A stretch of 64,000 bases of DNA from Vreelandella songnenensis (GCF_003002925.1 NZ_PVTK01000001.1:806001-870000), one strand, 5' to 3'; positions 37,873-47,170 are shown, counted from the first letter of the stretch. The notes: a model not told the origin generated them from the letters alone. Numbers and translations: made by a program.

Positions 37873-37907
37873 GATGCTTTACCCTGTTCACCTGCGGATC
37901 GCTTATC

Positions 37908-38660
37908 GTGCATATACACATCATCAATCCCAATACGACCGCCTCGATGACTCAGGCCATCCATCGCGCTGCCGAGCAGCAGGCCTCAAGCGGCACGCGG
38001 GTCAGCGCCTCCCAGCCCGAGTCGGGGCCGGTCTCGATCGAGAGTCATTTTGACGAAGTGGTCAGCGCGGTAGGCGTCGCCGAAGAGGTGCTCAAGGGCG
38101 AGCGGGAAGGCGGTATCGATGCCTATATCGTGGCCTGCTTTGGTGACCCGGGCCTGCTCAGCGCCCGCGAGCTGACCCGCGCACCGGTCATTGGCATCGC
38201 CGAAGCGGCCTTCCATCTGGCCACTTTGATCAGCACGCGCTTTTCCATCGTCACCACTCTGGGCCGCACCGGCATCATCGCCGAGCATCTTCTGGAACAG
38301 TACGGTTTTCGCCACCACTGCCGGCGTATCCGCGCCGCGGAAATCCCGGTGCTGGATCTTGAGCATCACCCGGATGCAGCGTTCAAGCGTATTGTCGAGG
38401 AGTGCTGCCGGGCCAGGGATGAGGATGACATAGGCGCCATCGTGCTGGGCTGCGGCGGTATGGCGGGCCTTACCCAGGAGATCAGCCGCGAAGTGGGGAT
38501 TCCCGTGGTCGAAGGCGTCAGTGCCGCCTTGAAGCTTGCGGAATCACTGGTGGGCCTGGGACTGCATACGAGCAAGCATGGTGATCTGGACTACCCGCGT
38601 CCCAAGCCGTTCACCGGCAAGTTCGCCGCGCTTTCAAACCTTCAACTGCCCAGGAAGTAA
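37908..38660 (+). CDS. hpxA: Allantoin racemase (Asp/Glu/hydantoin racemase family)
   Basis: A 250-residue cofactor-independent racemase interconverting (R)- and (S)-allantoin so that both forms can be degraded. The two catalytic cysteines are C77 (YIVACFGDPGL) and C182 (IVLGCGGMAGL), positioned as in characterised HpxA (C79/C184). It opens MHIHIINPNTTASMT. The GTG start matches family N-termini. It is the first gene of a plus-strand run continuing into two NCS1 permeases. Hydantoin racemase is the alternative, but the ureide context decides for allantoin. Confidence 0.93.
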   Translation: MHIHIINPNTTASMTQAIHRAAEQQASSGTRVSASQPESGPVSIESHFDEVVSAVGVAEEVLKGEREGGIDAYIVACFGDPGLLSARELTRAPVIGIAEAAFHLATLISTRFSIVTTLGRTGIIAEHLLEQYGFRHHCRRIRAAEIPVLDLEHHPDAAFKRIVEECCRARDEDDIGAIVLGCGGMAGLTQEISREVGIPVVEGVSAALKLAESLVGLGLHTSKHGDLDYPRPKPFTGKFAALSNLQLPRK

Positions 38661-38806
38661 CGACTCACCCGCTGTAGAAAAACCGGTTGTCAGCACTCAC
38701 CATAAAAGCAAAAAGCAACAGAACGTCCAGAGCACGCCAAGCCGCAAGCGTATTCAGGCACCGCCTGAAATACCAACAATACTCATAATCTTGCGAGGAC
38801 GACATC

Positions 38807-40177
38807 ATGAGCACAACCACGTCTGCTCTTGCGTCAGAAGACCCATCCGCGGCCGGTGAAGCCGCGGGAACCAAAGCCCTGGGCGCCGAAAGCCTGGCAC
38901 CGCAGCACACTCGGATAATGGGGCGAGGGTCCTATTTTCTGGCCTGGTTCGGCGGCTGCGTCTCCATCGGGACCTTTGCCATGGGGTCAAGCGTGGTCGG
39001 CACGCTCAACCTTCTACAGGCCACCCTTGCCATTGCCATCGGCTGTTTCGTGATTGGTATTGCGCTTGCCATCAACGGCGCCGCGGGCTACAAGTACGGC
39101 ATTCCCTTCATGGTCCAGGCCAGATCCGCCTTCGGCTTTACCGGTACGCGCATTCCGGGGCTGGTGCGTGCCGTGCCCGCCGTGGTGTGGTACGGCTTTC
39201 AGAGCTGGATTGGCGCAGGCGCTCTCAACATGGTGTCGGCCACCCTGTTCGGCTTCGATAACCTGGTGTTCTACTTCATCACTTTCCAGCTTTTGCAGAT
39301 TGCGCTGTCCGTGACCGGGTTCCAGGGCATCAAGTGGCTCGAGAATATCGGCAGTATCTTCATTCTCGGGTCGCTGACCTACATGTTCTACGCCACGGTG
39401 CAGCGCTACGGCGATGAGCTGTCGGCAAGCCTCTTGACCATGGAAGGCTCCTGGGGCATGCCGTTCTGGAGCGCGACCATGCTGTTTCTGGGCATCTACA
39501 GCACCATGATGCTCAACGTCAGCGACTATTCTCGCGAGCACAAGAAAGGCACCGGCTCGGGCCTTCTGGCCACGATCTACGCCATGTCGATTCTGCCCTG
39601 CACGCTGTTCATGGGCTTGATTGGCTACATGGTGTCAGAGGCCACGGGCACTGCCGACCCTATCCAGGTCTTTGCCAACGCGGTAGATAACACCCCGCTT
39701 TTGATGATCACGCTGCTGTTTATCGCCTTCGCCCAGGTCACCACCAACGTGCTCAACAACGTGGTGCCGCCCACCTACGTGCTGATGGACGTGTTCAAGA
39801 TCCGGTTTCCGGTGGCCACCGTGATCGTTGGCCTGCTCGCCTTTGCCACCTTCCCCTGGAAGCTGGTTCAGCCGGAGTCGGCCGCGGGCCTTCAGCTTTT
39901 CGTGCAGACCTACTCGGCGTTTCTCGGTCCGATCTTTGCCATTCTGGTGGTTGATTACTACGCCATCCGCCGGCGCACGCTGGATATCGACAAGCTCTAC
40001 GACGCCAATGGCCCGTACCGGGGTGTCAACATGGCAGCACTCGTTGCCACGGTGGTAGGCATTGCCGCCGCCCTCTCGTTTTCGTCGGTTTCCTGGTATG
40101 CAAGCCTGCTCCCGGCCGGGATTACCTACTACCTGTTGATGAAGCACTGGGCGCCCTGCCAGCGCTTCGCCCCATAA
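38807..40177 (+). CDS. NCS1 family nucleobase/allantoin permease
   Basis: A 456-residue, 12-TM sodium- or proton-coupled permease of the nucleobase-cation-symport-1 family. The GPGS-like N-terminal loop (FAMGSSVVGTLNLLQATLAIAIG), the YKYGIPFMVQARSAFG element and the substrate-region VWYGFQSWIGAGALN are typical. Members carry allantoin, uracil, cytosine or hydantoins. It resembles PucI/CodB-type carriers; allantoin is favoured by the preceding racemase. GAGGA precedes the ATG. It is followed by a triple 13-bp repeat and a second permease. Confidence 0.9.
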   Translation: MSTTTSALASEDPSAAGEAAGTKALGAESLAPQHTRIMGRGSYFLAWFGGCVSIGTFAMGSSVVGTLNLLQATLAIAIGCFVIGIALAINGAAGYKYGIPFMVQARSAFGFTGTRIPGLVRAVPAVVWYGFQSWIGAGALNMVSATLFGFDNLVFYFITFQLLQIALSVTGFQGIKWLENIGSIFILGSLTYMFYATVQRYGDELSASLLTMEGSWGMPFWSATMLFLGIYSTMMLNVSDYSREHKKGTGSGLLATIYAMSILPCTLFMGLIGYMVSEATGTADPIQVFANAVDNTPLLMITLLFIAFAQVTTNVLNNVVPPTYVLMDVFKIRFPVATVIVGLLAFATFPWKLVQPESAAGLQLFVQTYSAFLGPIFAILVVDYYAIRRRTLDIDKLYDANGPYRGVNMAALVATVVGIAAALSFSSVSWYASLLPAGITYYLLMKHWAPCQRFAP

Positions 40178-40183
40178 GAGCAG

Positions 40184-40222
40184 TCCACAAGAACGGTCCA
40201 CAAGAACGGTTCACAAGAACAG
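40184..40222 (+). repeat. Three tandem 13-bp repeats between the two NCS1 genes
   Basis: The unit TCCACAAGAACGG occurs at 40184-40196 and 40197-40209 identically and at 40210-40222 with two changes. It begins 7 bases after the first permease stop and ends 48 bases before the next start. It is not coding. It may be an unstable repeat or a leader/protein-binding array. Confidence 0.9.
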
Positions 40223-40269
40223 TAAAGAAACACCACTCTGCCAAACAGTACACAAAATGAGAGTTCGTA

Positions 40270-41709
40270 ATGAAAGAGCGTGAAACGGCAAGCGACCTGG
40301 ATATACGCAGTATCGATCCGACGCTGTACAACGACGATCTGGCACCGATAAAACCTGAGAAGCGCAGCTGGGGCGCGTTCGAGATCTTCAACGTCTGGTC
40401 CAACGATATCCAGAGCCTGTTTGGCTACACGTTGGCCGCCTCGCTGTTTCTGACCTATGGGCTGAATGGCTGGGCGGTGATGGCGGCCATCATTCTGGCC
40501 GGCGTCATCGTGATGTTTCTGGTCAACCTGACCGGCAAGCCCAGCGTGAAGTACGGCATTCCGTTTCCAGTGATGGTGCGGGCGAGCCTAGGGGTGCGCG
40601 GCGCCAACCTGCCCGCCATGCTGCGCGCCATCGTGGGCATCTTCTGGTACGGGGTGCAGACCTACTTCGCCTCGACGGCAGTGACGCTGATGATTACCGC
40701 GTTCTTCGGTGCTGGTAGCGGCAACACTTTCCTGGGGCTTTCCGGCGTTGCCTGGGTGTCGTTCGTAATCGTATGGCTGTTTCAGATCGCGATCTTCTGG
40801 CAGGGCATCGAGCGCATCAAGCACTTCCTCAACTGGGCAGGGCCCTTGGTCTACGTGGTCATGCTGGTACTGATGGGCGTGGTCTGGTATCAGGCCGGTG
40901 ACGAGCTGCTCCCCGCAGTGGGCACGATCTTCAGCGGCAGCGGTGAATCGGGTGGTGGCGTGGCGGCGTTCTTTGCCATCGTCGGGACCATGATCGCCTA
41001 CTTCGCCGCGGTGGTGATCAACTTTGGCGACTTTACCCGCTTTGTGAAGACCGAACGTCAGATGAAGCTGGGCAACCTTCTGGGCCTGCCGCTCAACGTG
41101 GCGTTCTTCTCGTTCATTGCGCTGATCATTACCGCCGGTACGCTGGTGCTATTCGGTGAGGCACTGACCAATCCGGCGGATATCGTCGAGCGGGTGGACT
41201 CGCTGCCGCTGACCATCGTGGCCGCGCTGACCTTCTTCGCCGCCACCGTGGGCATCAACCTGGTCGCGAACTTCATTCCGCCGGCTTATGACTTGGCGAA
41301 CCTGTTCCCCAGCAAGATAAGCTTCAAGCTGGGCGGGTTGATCACCGCCATCATCGCGTTCTTCGTCGGCGCCTTGTGGGTATCGGTGATCAGCCAGATC
41401 GGCGTACCGGGTTTCGTCAACGCGCTCGGCGCGATCGTCGCGCCCTTCTACGGCATCATCGTGGTGGATTATTACCTGATCAAGCGTCAGCACCTGAACA
41501 TGCAGGAGCTCTTCTCATCAAAACCCGGCGGCGCCTACTACTACACAAGCGGCTGGAACCCTCGCGCGCTGATCGCCTTCGCCGTGGCAGCGGTCTTCTC
41601 GCTCTCGACCGTGCTGGTCCCTGCACTATCCGCGCTTGGCGGCTACGGCTGGCTGATCGGCGCTGGCCTGGGCGGGCTCTTGTACTTCGGGCTGATGCGT
41701 AAACGTTAA
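40270..41709 (+). CDS. NCS1 family permease (second copy, divergent)
   Basis: A 479-residue 12-TM carrier. The N-terminal soluble part (ERETASDLDIRSIDPTLYND) precedes SWGAFEIFNVWSNDIQSLFGYTLAA, a hallmark of the Mhp1/PucI/FurD branch. VKYGIPFPVMVRASLGVRGA and FWYGVQTYFASTA follow in the substrate region. It is clearly different from the upstream copy, so the two probably carry different ureides or nucleobases (for example allantoin and uracil/urate). It is the last gene before a strong terminator shared with convergent modF. Confidence 0.9.
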   Translation: MKERETASDLDIRSIDPTLYNDDLAPIKPEKRSWGAFEIFNVWSNDIQSLFGYTLAASLFLTYGLNGWAVMAAIILAGVIVMFLVNLTGKPSVKYGIPFPVMVRASLGVRGANLPAMLRAIVGIFWYGVQTYFASTAVTLMITAFFGAGSGNTFLGLSGVAWVSFVIVWLFQIAIFWQGIERIKHFLNWAGPLVYVVMLVLMGVVWYQAGDELLPAVGTIFSGSGESGGGVAAFFAIVGTMIAYFAAVVINFGDFTRFVKTERQMKLGNLLGLPLNVAFFSFIALIITAGTLVLFGEALTNPADIVERVDSLPLTIVAALTFFAATVGINLVANFIPPAYDLANLFPSKISFKLGGLITAIIAFFVGALWVSVISQIGVPGFVNALGAIVAPFYGIIVVDYYLIKRQHLNMQELFSSKPGGAYYYTSGWNPRALIAFAVAAVFSLSTVLVPALSALGGYGWLIGAGLGGLLYFGLMRKR

Positions 41710-41730
41710 CGAAAAGAAGCTCTATTGAAA

Positions 41731-41761
41731 GCGCCGCCGGCTTCGTGCCGGCGGCGCCTTT
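41731..41761. terminator. Bidirectional terminator between NCS1 permease and modF
   Basis: 11-bp GC stem GCGCCGCCGGC / GCCGGCGGCGC with a TTCGT loop at 41731-41757, followed by CTTT on the plus strand and preceded by GAAA (TTTC on the minus strand). Confidence 0.75.
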
Positions 41762-41793
41762 CCAGGCCCGGGCGACGGCGAAATCGCTTTCGC

Positions 41794-43296
41794 CTAGTGG
41801 TGTTTCTCCAGCGTCAGATGGTTGTCGATTTCCTTGATTCGATCTTCGGTGTGGTGATTGACGTAAAGCACCGTGGTTTCGCCGCCTTCGCAGATTTTCT
41901 CGATCAGCGCGAGCACCAGTTGGCGGTTCATGTCGTCCAGCCCCAGGCAGGGCTCGTCGAGGATCAGAAGCGGCGGGTGCTTGACCATGGCACGGGCAAT
42001 CAGCAACAGCCGCTGGTCGCCGTAGGAGAGCTTGTTGAACGGCTGATCCGCCCGCGCGCTCATGCCCAGCAGCTCAAGCCACTGATCGGCGACTCGTTTT
42101 TGCTGATCGGTGGCCTTGGTATAAACGCCGATACTGTCATAGAAGCCCGAAATGACGACGTTCTTGCAGCTGGTGCTGACCCGATACTCCCACTGCAGGG
42201 CCGTGGAGACGTAGCCGATGAACTGCTTGATCTGCCAGATACTCTCGCCGCTGCCGCGCTTGAAGCCAAACACGAAGATATCGTTGGTGTAGCACTGTGG
42301 GTGATCGCCTGTGATCAGGGAGAGCACGCAGGTCTTGCCACTACCGTTCGGACCGCTCAGCTGCCAGTGCTGGCCGCGCTCGATCGTCCAGTCGAGCCGG
42401 TCGACGATCAGGGTATCGCCGTAGCGGATCGTCGCCTGGGTGAGTTTCACCAGCGGCTGGCCCGGGTCGAGGGCGGGCAGCCGGCTGGCGGGGTCGGCCT
42501 CGGGCACGTTCAGGTCAGTGGTCTTCAAATGCAGCAGCTGGTAAAGCTCGTTGAAGGCGGCCTCGTCCTTGCGGTCGACCGTGAACGCCAGACGCCCTTT
42601 CTCGCCACGCTGTTCATCCCCGCGTTTCCTGCCCCCTTGCGCCGGGGCCAGACGGCCCTTATCCAGGTAGGCCACATGGGTGATGAAATCCGGCATTTCA
42701 TCGAAGCGGTTGAGCACCAGCACCATGGGAACATGGTCGACGATCGCGGCGAGATGCGCCTGCAGCATGGCGAGCGTGTCAACATCCAGGCCATCGAACG
42801 GCTCGTCCAGAATGAGCAGGGCCGGTTCATTGGCCAGCGCGCGGACCAGCATGACCTTGCGGGTTTCACCCGTCGAGAGCTTGCGAAAGGCGCGCTCCAG
42901 CAGCGGCGCCAGGCCAAACTTTTCGACCAGCTCCTCGGCAAGCTCAACATCCCGGCAGTAATCAAAAATCATCTCCCTGACCGGTGTGCCGAGCGATACG
43001 ACATCCATGATGTCAGCATCGTCCTTTTTAAGCTCGGCGGCGATGAGTTCGGCCTGCGCCTCGAAAGAGACCAGCCCGACGCGCTCGGGAAGCCCCTCGA
43101 TACTGCCCGCTTCAATGTCACCGATACCGGCCAGTGTCGCCGCCAACGCAGACTTCCCGGAACCGTTGGCGCCGGTGATCACCCAGTGCTGGTCGGGTTC
43201 GATGGTCCAGTCGACCTCGCTCAGGGTGAAGCGATCATCGAAACTGATCGTCGCGCTATTTAACTGAATACTCGCAAGCGGAATCGAGGACGCCAT
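41794..43296 (-). CDS. modF: ATPase with two ABC domains, ModF (PhrA)-like
   Basis: A 500-residue soluble protein with two ATP-binding cassettes: Walker A GANGSGKS (about residue 43) and GPNGSGKT (about 318), and Walker B LLILDEPFDGLD and LLILDEPCLGLD. The C-loops are LSTGETRK and LSYGDQRLLL. This is the ModF layout; E. coli ModF is a duplicated ABC protein next to the molybdate operon, with unproven role in molybdenum metabolism. A long Glu/Lys-rich insert (GGRKRGDEQRGEKGR) follows the first cassette. No modABC is nearby. AAGGAG precedes the ATG. Xanthine dehydrogenase, the entry to purine breakdown, needs molybdenum, which may explain the location. Confidence 0.86.
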   Translation of the reverse strand: MASSIPLASIQLNSATISFDDRFTLSEVDWTIEPDQHWVITGANGSGKSALAATLAGIGDIEAGSIEGLPERVGLVSFEAQAELIAAELKKDDADIMDVVSLGTPVREMIFDYCRDVELAEELVEKFGLAPLLERAFRKLSTGETRKVMLVRALANEPALLILDEPFDGLDVDTLAMLQAHLAAIVDHVPMVLVLNRFDEMPDFITHVAYLDKGRLAPAQGGRKRGDEQRGEKGRLAFTVDRKDEAAFNELYQLLHLKTTDLNVPEADPASRLPALDPGQPLVKLTQATIRYGDTLIVDRLDWTIERGQHWQLSGPNGSGKTCVLSLITGDHPQCYTNDIFVFGFKRGSGESIWQIKQFIGYVSTALQWEYRVSTSCKNVVISGFYDSIGVYTKATDQQKRVADQWLELLGMSARADQPFNKLSYGDQRLLLIARAMVKHPPLLILDEPCLGLDDMNRQLVLALIEKICEGGETTVLYVNHHTEDRIKEIDNHLTLEKHH

Positions 43297-43326
43297 GCAG
43301 TTGCTCCTTCGGGCTGAAAAAGAGAC

Positions 43327-43361
43327 AAAAAAGCCGGGCGTATCCTGGGGATAGCCCGGCT
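43327..43361 (-). terminator. Terminator of ilvC
   Basis: Stem AGCCGGGC / GCCCGGCT (43332-43339 with 43354-43361) extended by inner TATCC/GGATA pairing. On the minus strand it runs straight into TTTTTT. It lies 33 bases after the ilvC stop. Confidence 0.85.
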
Positions 43362-43393
43362 CTTGTTTGACTAGCTAACGGCTAACCCAAGGG

Positions 43394-44866
43394 TTAAACG
43401 ATCTTCTTCATATCGGCCATGTGGCCACGTAGAACAGCGCCAACGGCTTCTACCGGGTGCGAACGCAGCGCTTCGTTGACGTCGATCAGGCGCGCGTTGT
43501 CCACGCCGTTGTCGTCGACTTCCAGACCCTTGCCGATAACGTCGGACTTGATGCCCTTCATGAAGTCCGCCAGCAGCGGTACGCAGGCGTGGTTGTACAG
43601 GTAGCAGCCGTACTCCGCGGTATCGGAGATCGTCGCGTTCATCTCGTAGAGCTTCTTGCGCGCGATGGTATTGGCGATCAGCGGCGTTTCGTGCAGCGAC
43701 TCGTAGTAGGCAGACTCGGCGATGATGCCCGCTGCGGTCATGGTCTCAAACGCAAGCTCGACACCCGCTTTCACCATGGCGACCATCAGGATGCCGTTGT
43801 CGAAGTACTCCTGCTCGGAGATTTCAACGTCGCCGGCCGGCGTTTTCTCGAAGTTGGTTTCCGCAGTTTCGGCGCGCCATTTGTGCAGGTTGGCGTCGTC
43901 GTTCGCCCAGTCTTCCATCATGGTGCGCGAGAAATGGCCGCTCATGATGTCGTCCTGGTGCTTGTTGTACAGCGGACGCATGATGTCTTTCAGCTCTTCG
44001 GCCAGATCGAAGGCCTTGATCTTGGCCGGGTTGGAAAGCCGGTCCAGCATGTTGGTCACGCCGCCGTACTTGAGCGCTTCGGTGATGTTTTCCCAGCCGT
44101 ACTGGATCAGCTTGGAGGCGTAGCCCGGCTCGATACCCTCTTCGATCATCTTGTCGAAGCAGAGGATAGAGCCGGTTTGCAGCATGCCGCAAAGAATTGT
44201 CTGCTCGCCCATCAGGTCGGATTTCACTTCCGCGATGAAAGAAGACATCAATACGCCCGCCTTGTGGCCGCCGGTGCCCACCGCGTAGGCCTTCGCCAGC
44301 GCCAGGCCTTCGCCTTTGGGGTCGTTGGCTTCGTGAACGGCGATCAGAGTGGGAACACCGAAACCACGCACGTACTCGGCGCGCACCTCGGAGCCCGGGC
44401 ACTTGGGCGCGACCATGATGACGGTCAGGTCATCGCGAATCTTCATGCCTTCTTCGACGATGTTGAAACCGTGCGAGTAGGACAGGCACGCGCCTTCCTT
44501 CATGAGTGGCATGACGGCATTAACCACCGCGGTGTGCTGCTTGTCCGGAGTCAGGTTCAGAACCACGTCTGCGGTCGGAATCAGCTCTTCGTAGGTGCCC
44601 ACGGTGAAGCCGTTTTCCGTGGCATTCTTCCAGGACTGGCGCTTTTGCTCGATAGCATCAGGGCGCAGTGCGTAGGCAACGTCCAGGCCGCTGTCGCGCA
44701 GGTTCAAGCCCTGGTTGAGGCCCTGGGCGCCACAGCCGATGACGACCATTTTCTTGCCTTTCAGCGCGTCGACGCCGTCAGCGAATTCCGAGCTGTACAT
44801 GAAACGACATTTCGCCAGCTGCTCCAGCTGTTCACGCAGAGACAAGGTATTGAAATAGTTAGCCAT
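43394..44866 (-). CDS. ilvC: Ketol-acid reductoisomerase, long (class II) form
   Basis: A 490-residue NADPH- and magnesium-dependent enzyme of valine/isoleucine synthesis converting acetohydroxy acids to dihydroxy acids. [17 protein letters not shown] is the enterobacterial-type start, followed by the dinucleotide fold [16 protein letters not shown] and metal-site Asp/Glu residues in the duplicated C-terminal domains (class II, versus about 335 residues in class I). ATG at 44866 with AGGA was chosen; the reading to 44911 adds residues absent in the family. Divergent from ilvY, its usual activator. Confidence 0.97.
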   Translation of the reverse strand: MANYFNTLSLREQLEQLAKCRFMYSSEFADGVDALKGKKMVVIGCGAQGLNQGLNLRDSGLDVAYALRPDAIEQKRQSWKNATENGFTVGTYEELIPTADVVLNLTPDKQHTAVVNAVMPLMKEGACLSYSHGFNIVEEGMKIRDDLTVIMVAPKCPGSEVRAEYVRGFGVPTLIAVHEANDPKGEGLALAKAYAVGTGGHKAGVLMSSFIAEVKSDLMGEQTILCGMLQTGSILCFDKMIEEGIEPGYASKLIQYGWENITEALKYGGVTNMLDRLSNPAKIKAFDLAEELKDIMRPLYNKHQDDIMSGHFSRTMMEDWANDDANLHKWRAETAETNFEKTPAGDVEISEQEYFDNGILMVAMVKAGVELAFETMTAAGIIAESAYYESLHETPLIANTIARKKLYEMNATISDTAEYGCYLYNHACVPLLADFMKGIKSDVIGKGLEVDDNGVDNARLIDVNEALRSHPVEAVGAVLRGHMADMKKIV

Positions 44867-44996
44867 GGTTGACGTCCTGATGATCCGTTGGCCGATGTCG
44901 CGCACCGACACGAGAAAAGAGTGACACGGGCGTTCAATGAGAGGGTCAGCGCCGTGCGAGTAGAGCCAATCTACCTAAAAACGACTCTTTCTTAAA

Positions 44997-45011
44997 TTGA
45001 TATATTTGCAA
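44997..45011. promoter_or_regulatory. Candidate IlvY operator in the ilvC/ilvY region
   Basis: TTGATATATTTGCAA fits a LysR-type T-N11-A partial dyad and contains the TTGCAA half-site seen in enterobacterial IlvY operators. It lies between the divergent starts (44866 and 45055). Confidence 0.4.
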
Positions 45012-45054
45012 CGGCATGTCCCTTTTTTCACAAAACGCCCTTATGATGGCACCC

Positions 45055-45933
45055 ATGAACTTCAAACTCTTGAAACAGTTTCTCGCACTGGCGGAAACGC
45101 TGCATTTTGGCCGCGCCAGCGAAGAGTGCTATGTCAGCATCTCTGCGCTTTCGCGTAATATTCGTCATCTGGAAGATGAGCTGGGCGTGACGCTGTTCAA
45201 CCGCGACAACCGAACCGTGATGCTGACTCGGCAAGGGCAGAAATTTCTCGAGTACGCCCGTGAGGCCAGCAGCCAGTGGAACCTGATTCGTCACGAGCTG
45301 ACCGATAACTCTGGTCAATTGAGCGGTGAAATCAGCCTGTATGGCTCGGTGACGGCAAGCTACAGCTTCTTGCACGAGCTGCTGCGCCGCTTTCGTATCG
45401 CCTACCCCGCTATCGAGATCAAGCTGCGCACCGGGGACCCGGAACACGCCATTGCCCACGTGCTGGAGGGCAAGGAAGAGCTCAGCATTGCGGCAAAGCC
45501 CGCCCATCTACCCCGGGGGCTGGCCTTCAAGCCCATCGCCACGTCACCCTTGCTGTTTATTGCCCCTTTGGAGCAACAGGTGCCGAATACGCCAGCAAGC
45601 ACGCCGATTACATCAGCTGAATGGGCGGATATTCCCATGATCCTGTCGGAAAGCGGTGTTTCCCGAGCGCGGGTGGATGAATGGTTTCGCCATCGGGATA
45701 TCTCTCCACGCATTTATGCGCAGGTCACCGGCAACGAGGCCATTGTCAGCATGGTAAGCCTGGGCTTTGGCATTGGCGTGGTGCCCAAGATCGTTCTCGA
45801 CAACAGCCCGTTGAAGGACAGCATTCGAGTGCTCGACGTGCAGCCTGAACTGGCGCCCTACGACATTGGCCTGTTCACCCTGAAGAAGAACCTGAAAAAC
45901 CCGCTGGTCGAGGCGTTCTGGCGCTTGATGTAA
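45055..45933 (+). CDS. ilvY: LysR family activator IlvY
   Basis: A 292-residue LysR regulator activating ilvC in response to acetohydroxy acids. The N-terminal winged helix (LKQFLALAETLHFGRASEEC and SALSRNIRHLEDELGVTLFNR) is followed by RDNRTVMLTRQG and the effector domain (LSGEISLYGSVTASYSFLHELLRRF, IEIKLRTGDPEHAI), which match E. coli IlvY well. ATG at 45055 aligns with the family start; an ATG at 45016 would add 13 residues and has no ribosome binding site. Divergent gene order with ilvC is conserved in gammaproteobacteria. Confidence 0.93.
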   Translation: MNFKLLKQFLALAETLHFGRASEECYVSISALSRNIRHLEDELGVTLFNRDNRTVMLTRQGQKFLEYAREASSQWNLIRHELTDNSGQLSGEISLYGSVTASYSFLHELLRRFRIAYPAIEIKLRTGDPEHAIAHVLEGKEELSIAAKPAHLPRGLAFKPIATSPLLFIAPLEQQVPNTPASTPITSAEWADIPMILSESGVSRARVDEWFRHRDISPRIYAQVTGNEAIVSMVSLGFGIGVVPKIVLDNSPLKDSIRVLDVQPELAPYDIGLFTLKKNLKNPLVEAFWRLM

Positions 45934-45968
45934 GCCCTTCTCTTAGTTCTGGTGAGGGTTACCCGCCT

Positions 45969-46685
45969 TTAATCCCCGAAGATCTGCTGCAGATCGGGCA
46001 CGCTCTCTTCTTCCTCTACCATGGAGAGTGAGGCTTCGATGGCTTTGAGATGGCGGCTCATGAATGCGCGGGCGCGCTCGCCGTTTCTCGCTTCCAGATA
46101 ACCGATCAGGTCGTCGTGATCGTGAGATTCGCAGCCCAGATGACCGCGGTGGCCGTAGACCGCCAGAATCAGCGAGGAGCGCGAGCAGAGCCGCTCGACG
46201 AACTCGGCGAGGGTGGCATTGCCGGAAAGCTGGGCCAGGCGCACGTGAAAATCCGCCGAAAGCCGAATGGCTACACTCTGCTGACCGGTGCGCAGCGCCT
46301 GTCGCTCCTGGCGGGCCATGTCGCGCAGCTCGGCTGCCTCCTTGGCACCTATGCGCCGAGCTACCTCCGGCATCAGGCCGCATTCGACAAGCTGGCGGGC
46401 GTCGAATACGTCCTTGGCCTCATCCGCCGTTGGCCGGGTCACGCGGGCGCCGCGCCTGGGCGTCAGCGTGACCAGCTGCTCGAGCGCCAGACGCTGCAGA
46501 ATCTTGCGAATCCCGGTGCGGCTGATCGCAAACACTTCCGCCAGGGCATCTTCGCGCAGCCGGGCACCGGGCTTGAGGCGCTGCTCGACAATGGCGTCGC
46601 TGACCGCGCGGTAGATGATCTCGTGGCGCTCATCGCCCTCTTTTTCTGAAGCGGGCCGTTTGGCGGCCGCCTGCACATCGCTCAT
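45969..46685 (-). CDS. GntR family regulator, FCD subfamily
   Basis: A 238-residue regulator. The winged HTH covers about residues 25-90 (IYRAVSDAIVEQRLKPGARLRED, ISRTGIRKILQRLALEQLVTL, PRRGARVTRPT). The FCD effector domain follows with metal-site histidines (SADFHVRLAQLSGN and a late HLKAIEASL). It is 23 bases downstream of uraH on the same strand, with AGGAG before ATG 46685. Likely controls purine/ureide genes through GTATAC sites; this is inferred from gene order and site distribution. Its ligand might be urate, allantoin or glyoxylate. Confidence 0.88.
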   Translation of the reverse strand: MSDVQAAAKRPASEKEGDERHEIIYRAVSDAIVEQRLKPGARLREDALAEVFAISRTGIRKILQRLALEQLVTLTPRRGARVTRPTADEAKDVFDARQLVECGLMPEVARRIGAKEAAELRDMARQERQALRTGQQSVAIRLSADFHVRLAQLSGNATLAEFVERLCSRSSLILAVYGHRGHLGCESHDHDDLIGYLEARNGERARAFMSRHLKAIEASLSMVEEEESVPDLQQIFGD

Positions 46686-46708
46686 CCAGCGCTCCTGTCG
46701 GCAATGAA

Positions 46709-47062
46709 TCAACTTCCCCGGTAGGTGGAGTAGCCGTACGGGGACAAGAGTAGCGGCACATGATAGTGCTCATCGGCATCCGCCACGCCAAAGCGCAGCG
46801 GAATCACGTCCAGAAAGCGCGGCTCTGCGGATTCGACGCCCTGTACGCGCAAATAGTCGCCCACGTGAAAAACCAGCTCGTACTCACCGGGAATGAAGGT
46901 GTCGCCTTCCAGAATCGGCGTATCGCAGCGCCCGTCCACGTTGGTCACCGCTTCGCCCAGATGCTCACGCCGGCCGGCTTCCACGCGAAACACTTCGATG
47001 GTAATTCCCTGCCCTGGCTGGCCCTTTGCAATGTCCAGCACGTGCGTTGTCAAATGTCCCAT
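46709..47062 (-). CDS. uraH: 5-hydroxyisourate hydrolase (transthyretin-like)
   Basis: A 117-residue enzyme hydrolysing 5-hydroxyisourate, the product of urate oxidation, to OHCU (EC 3.5.2.17). It shows the family start HLTTHVLDIAKGQPG, a central Arg-Asp region (GRCDTPILEGD) and the diagnostic C-terminus YGYSTYRGS. No signal peptide is present, so it is cytoplasmic. AAGGAG precedes the ATG. It heads an operon with the FCD regulator and is divergent from uraD, the next enzyme. Confidence 0.96.
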   Translation of the reverse strand: MGHLTTHVLDIAKGQPGQGITIEVFRVEAGRREHLGEAVTNVDGRCDTPILEGDTFIPGEYELVFHVGDYLRVQGVESAEPRFLDVIPLRFGVADADEHYHVPLLLSPYGYSTYRGS

Positions 47063-47128
47063 AGCGGCTCCTTGCTGCTACCTGATGATCAAAAATGGCA
47101 GGTCTAGATTACCTTCGTGTGCTTAATA

Positions 47129-47138
47129 TTGTATACAT
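47129..47138. promoter_or_regulatory. GTATAC-type operator between uraH and uraD
   Basis: TTGTATACAT in the 108-base divergent region, 32 bases before uraD and 66 bases before uraH. It matches the perfect copy at 37690 in nine of ten positions and sits in front of the operon that encodes the FCD regulator, as expected for autoregulation. Confidence 0.55.
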
Positions 47139-47170
47139 GATTAGCCGATGCACACGTTCAGGGAATCAAT

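Noticed and set aside
41725..43263. 512-codon open frame opposite modF, and similar long frames opposite ilvC (43457-44872), the FAD/Fe-S gene (53412-54764) and baeS (12607-13734)
   Set aside because: All lie antisense to well-recognised genes, have His/Arg/Gln-rich low-complexity translations and no domain; they are by-products of high GC codon use.
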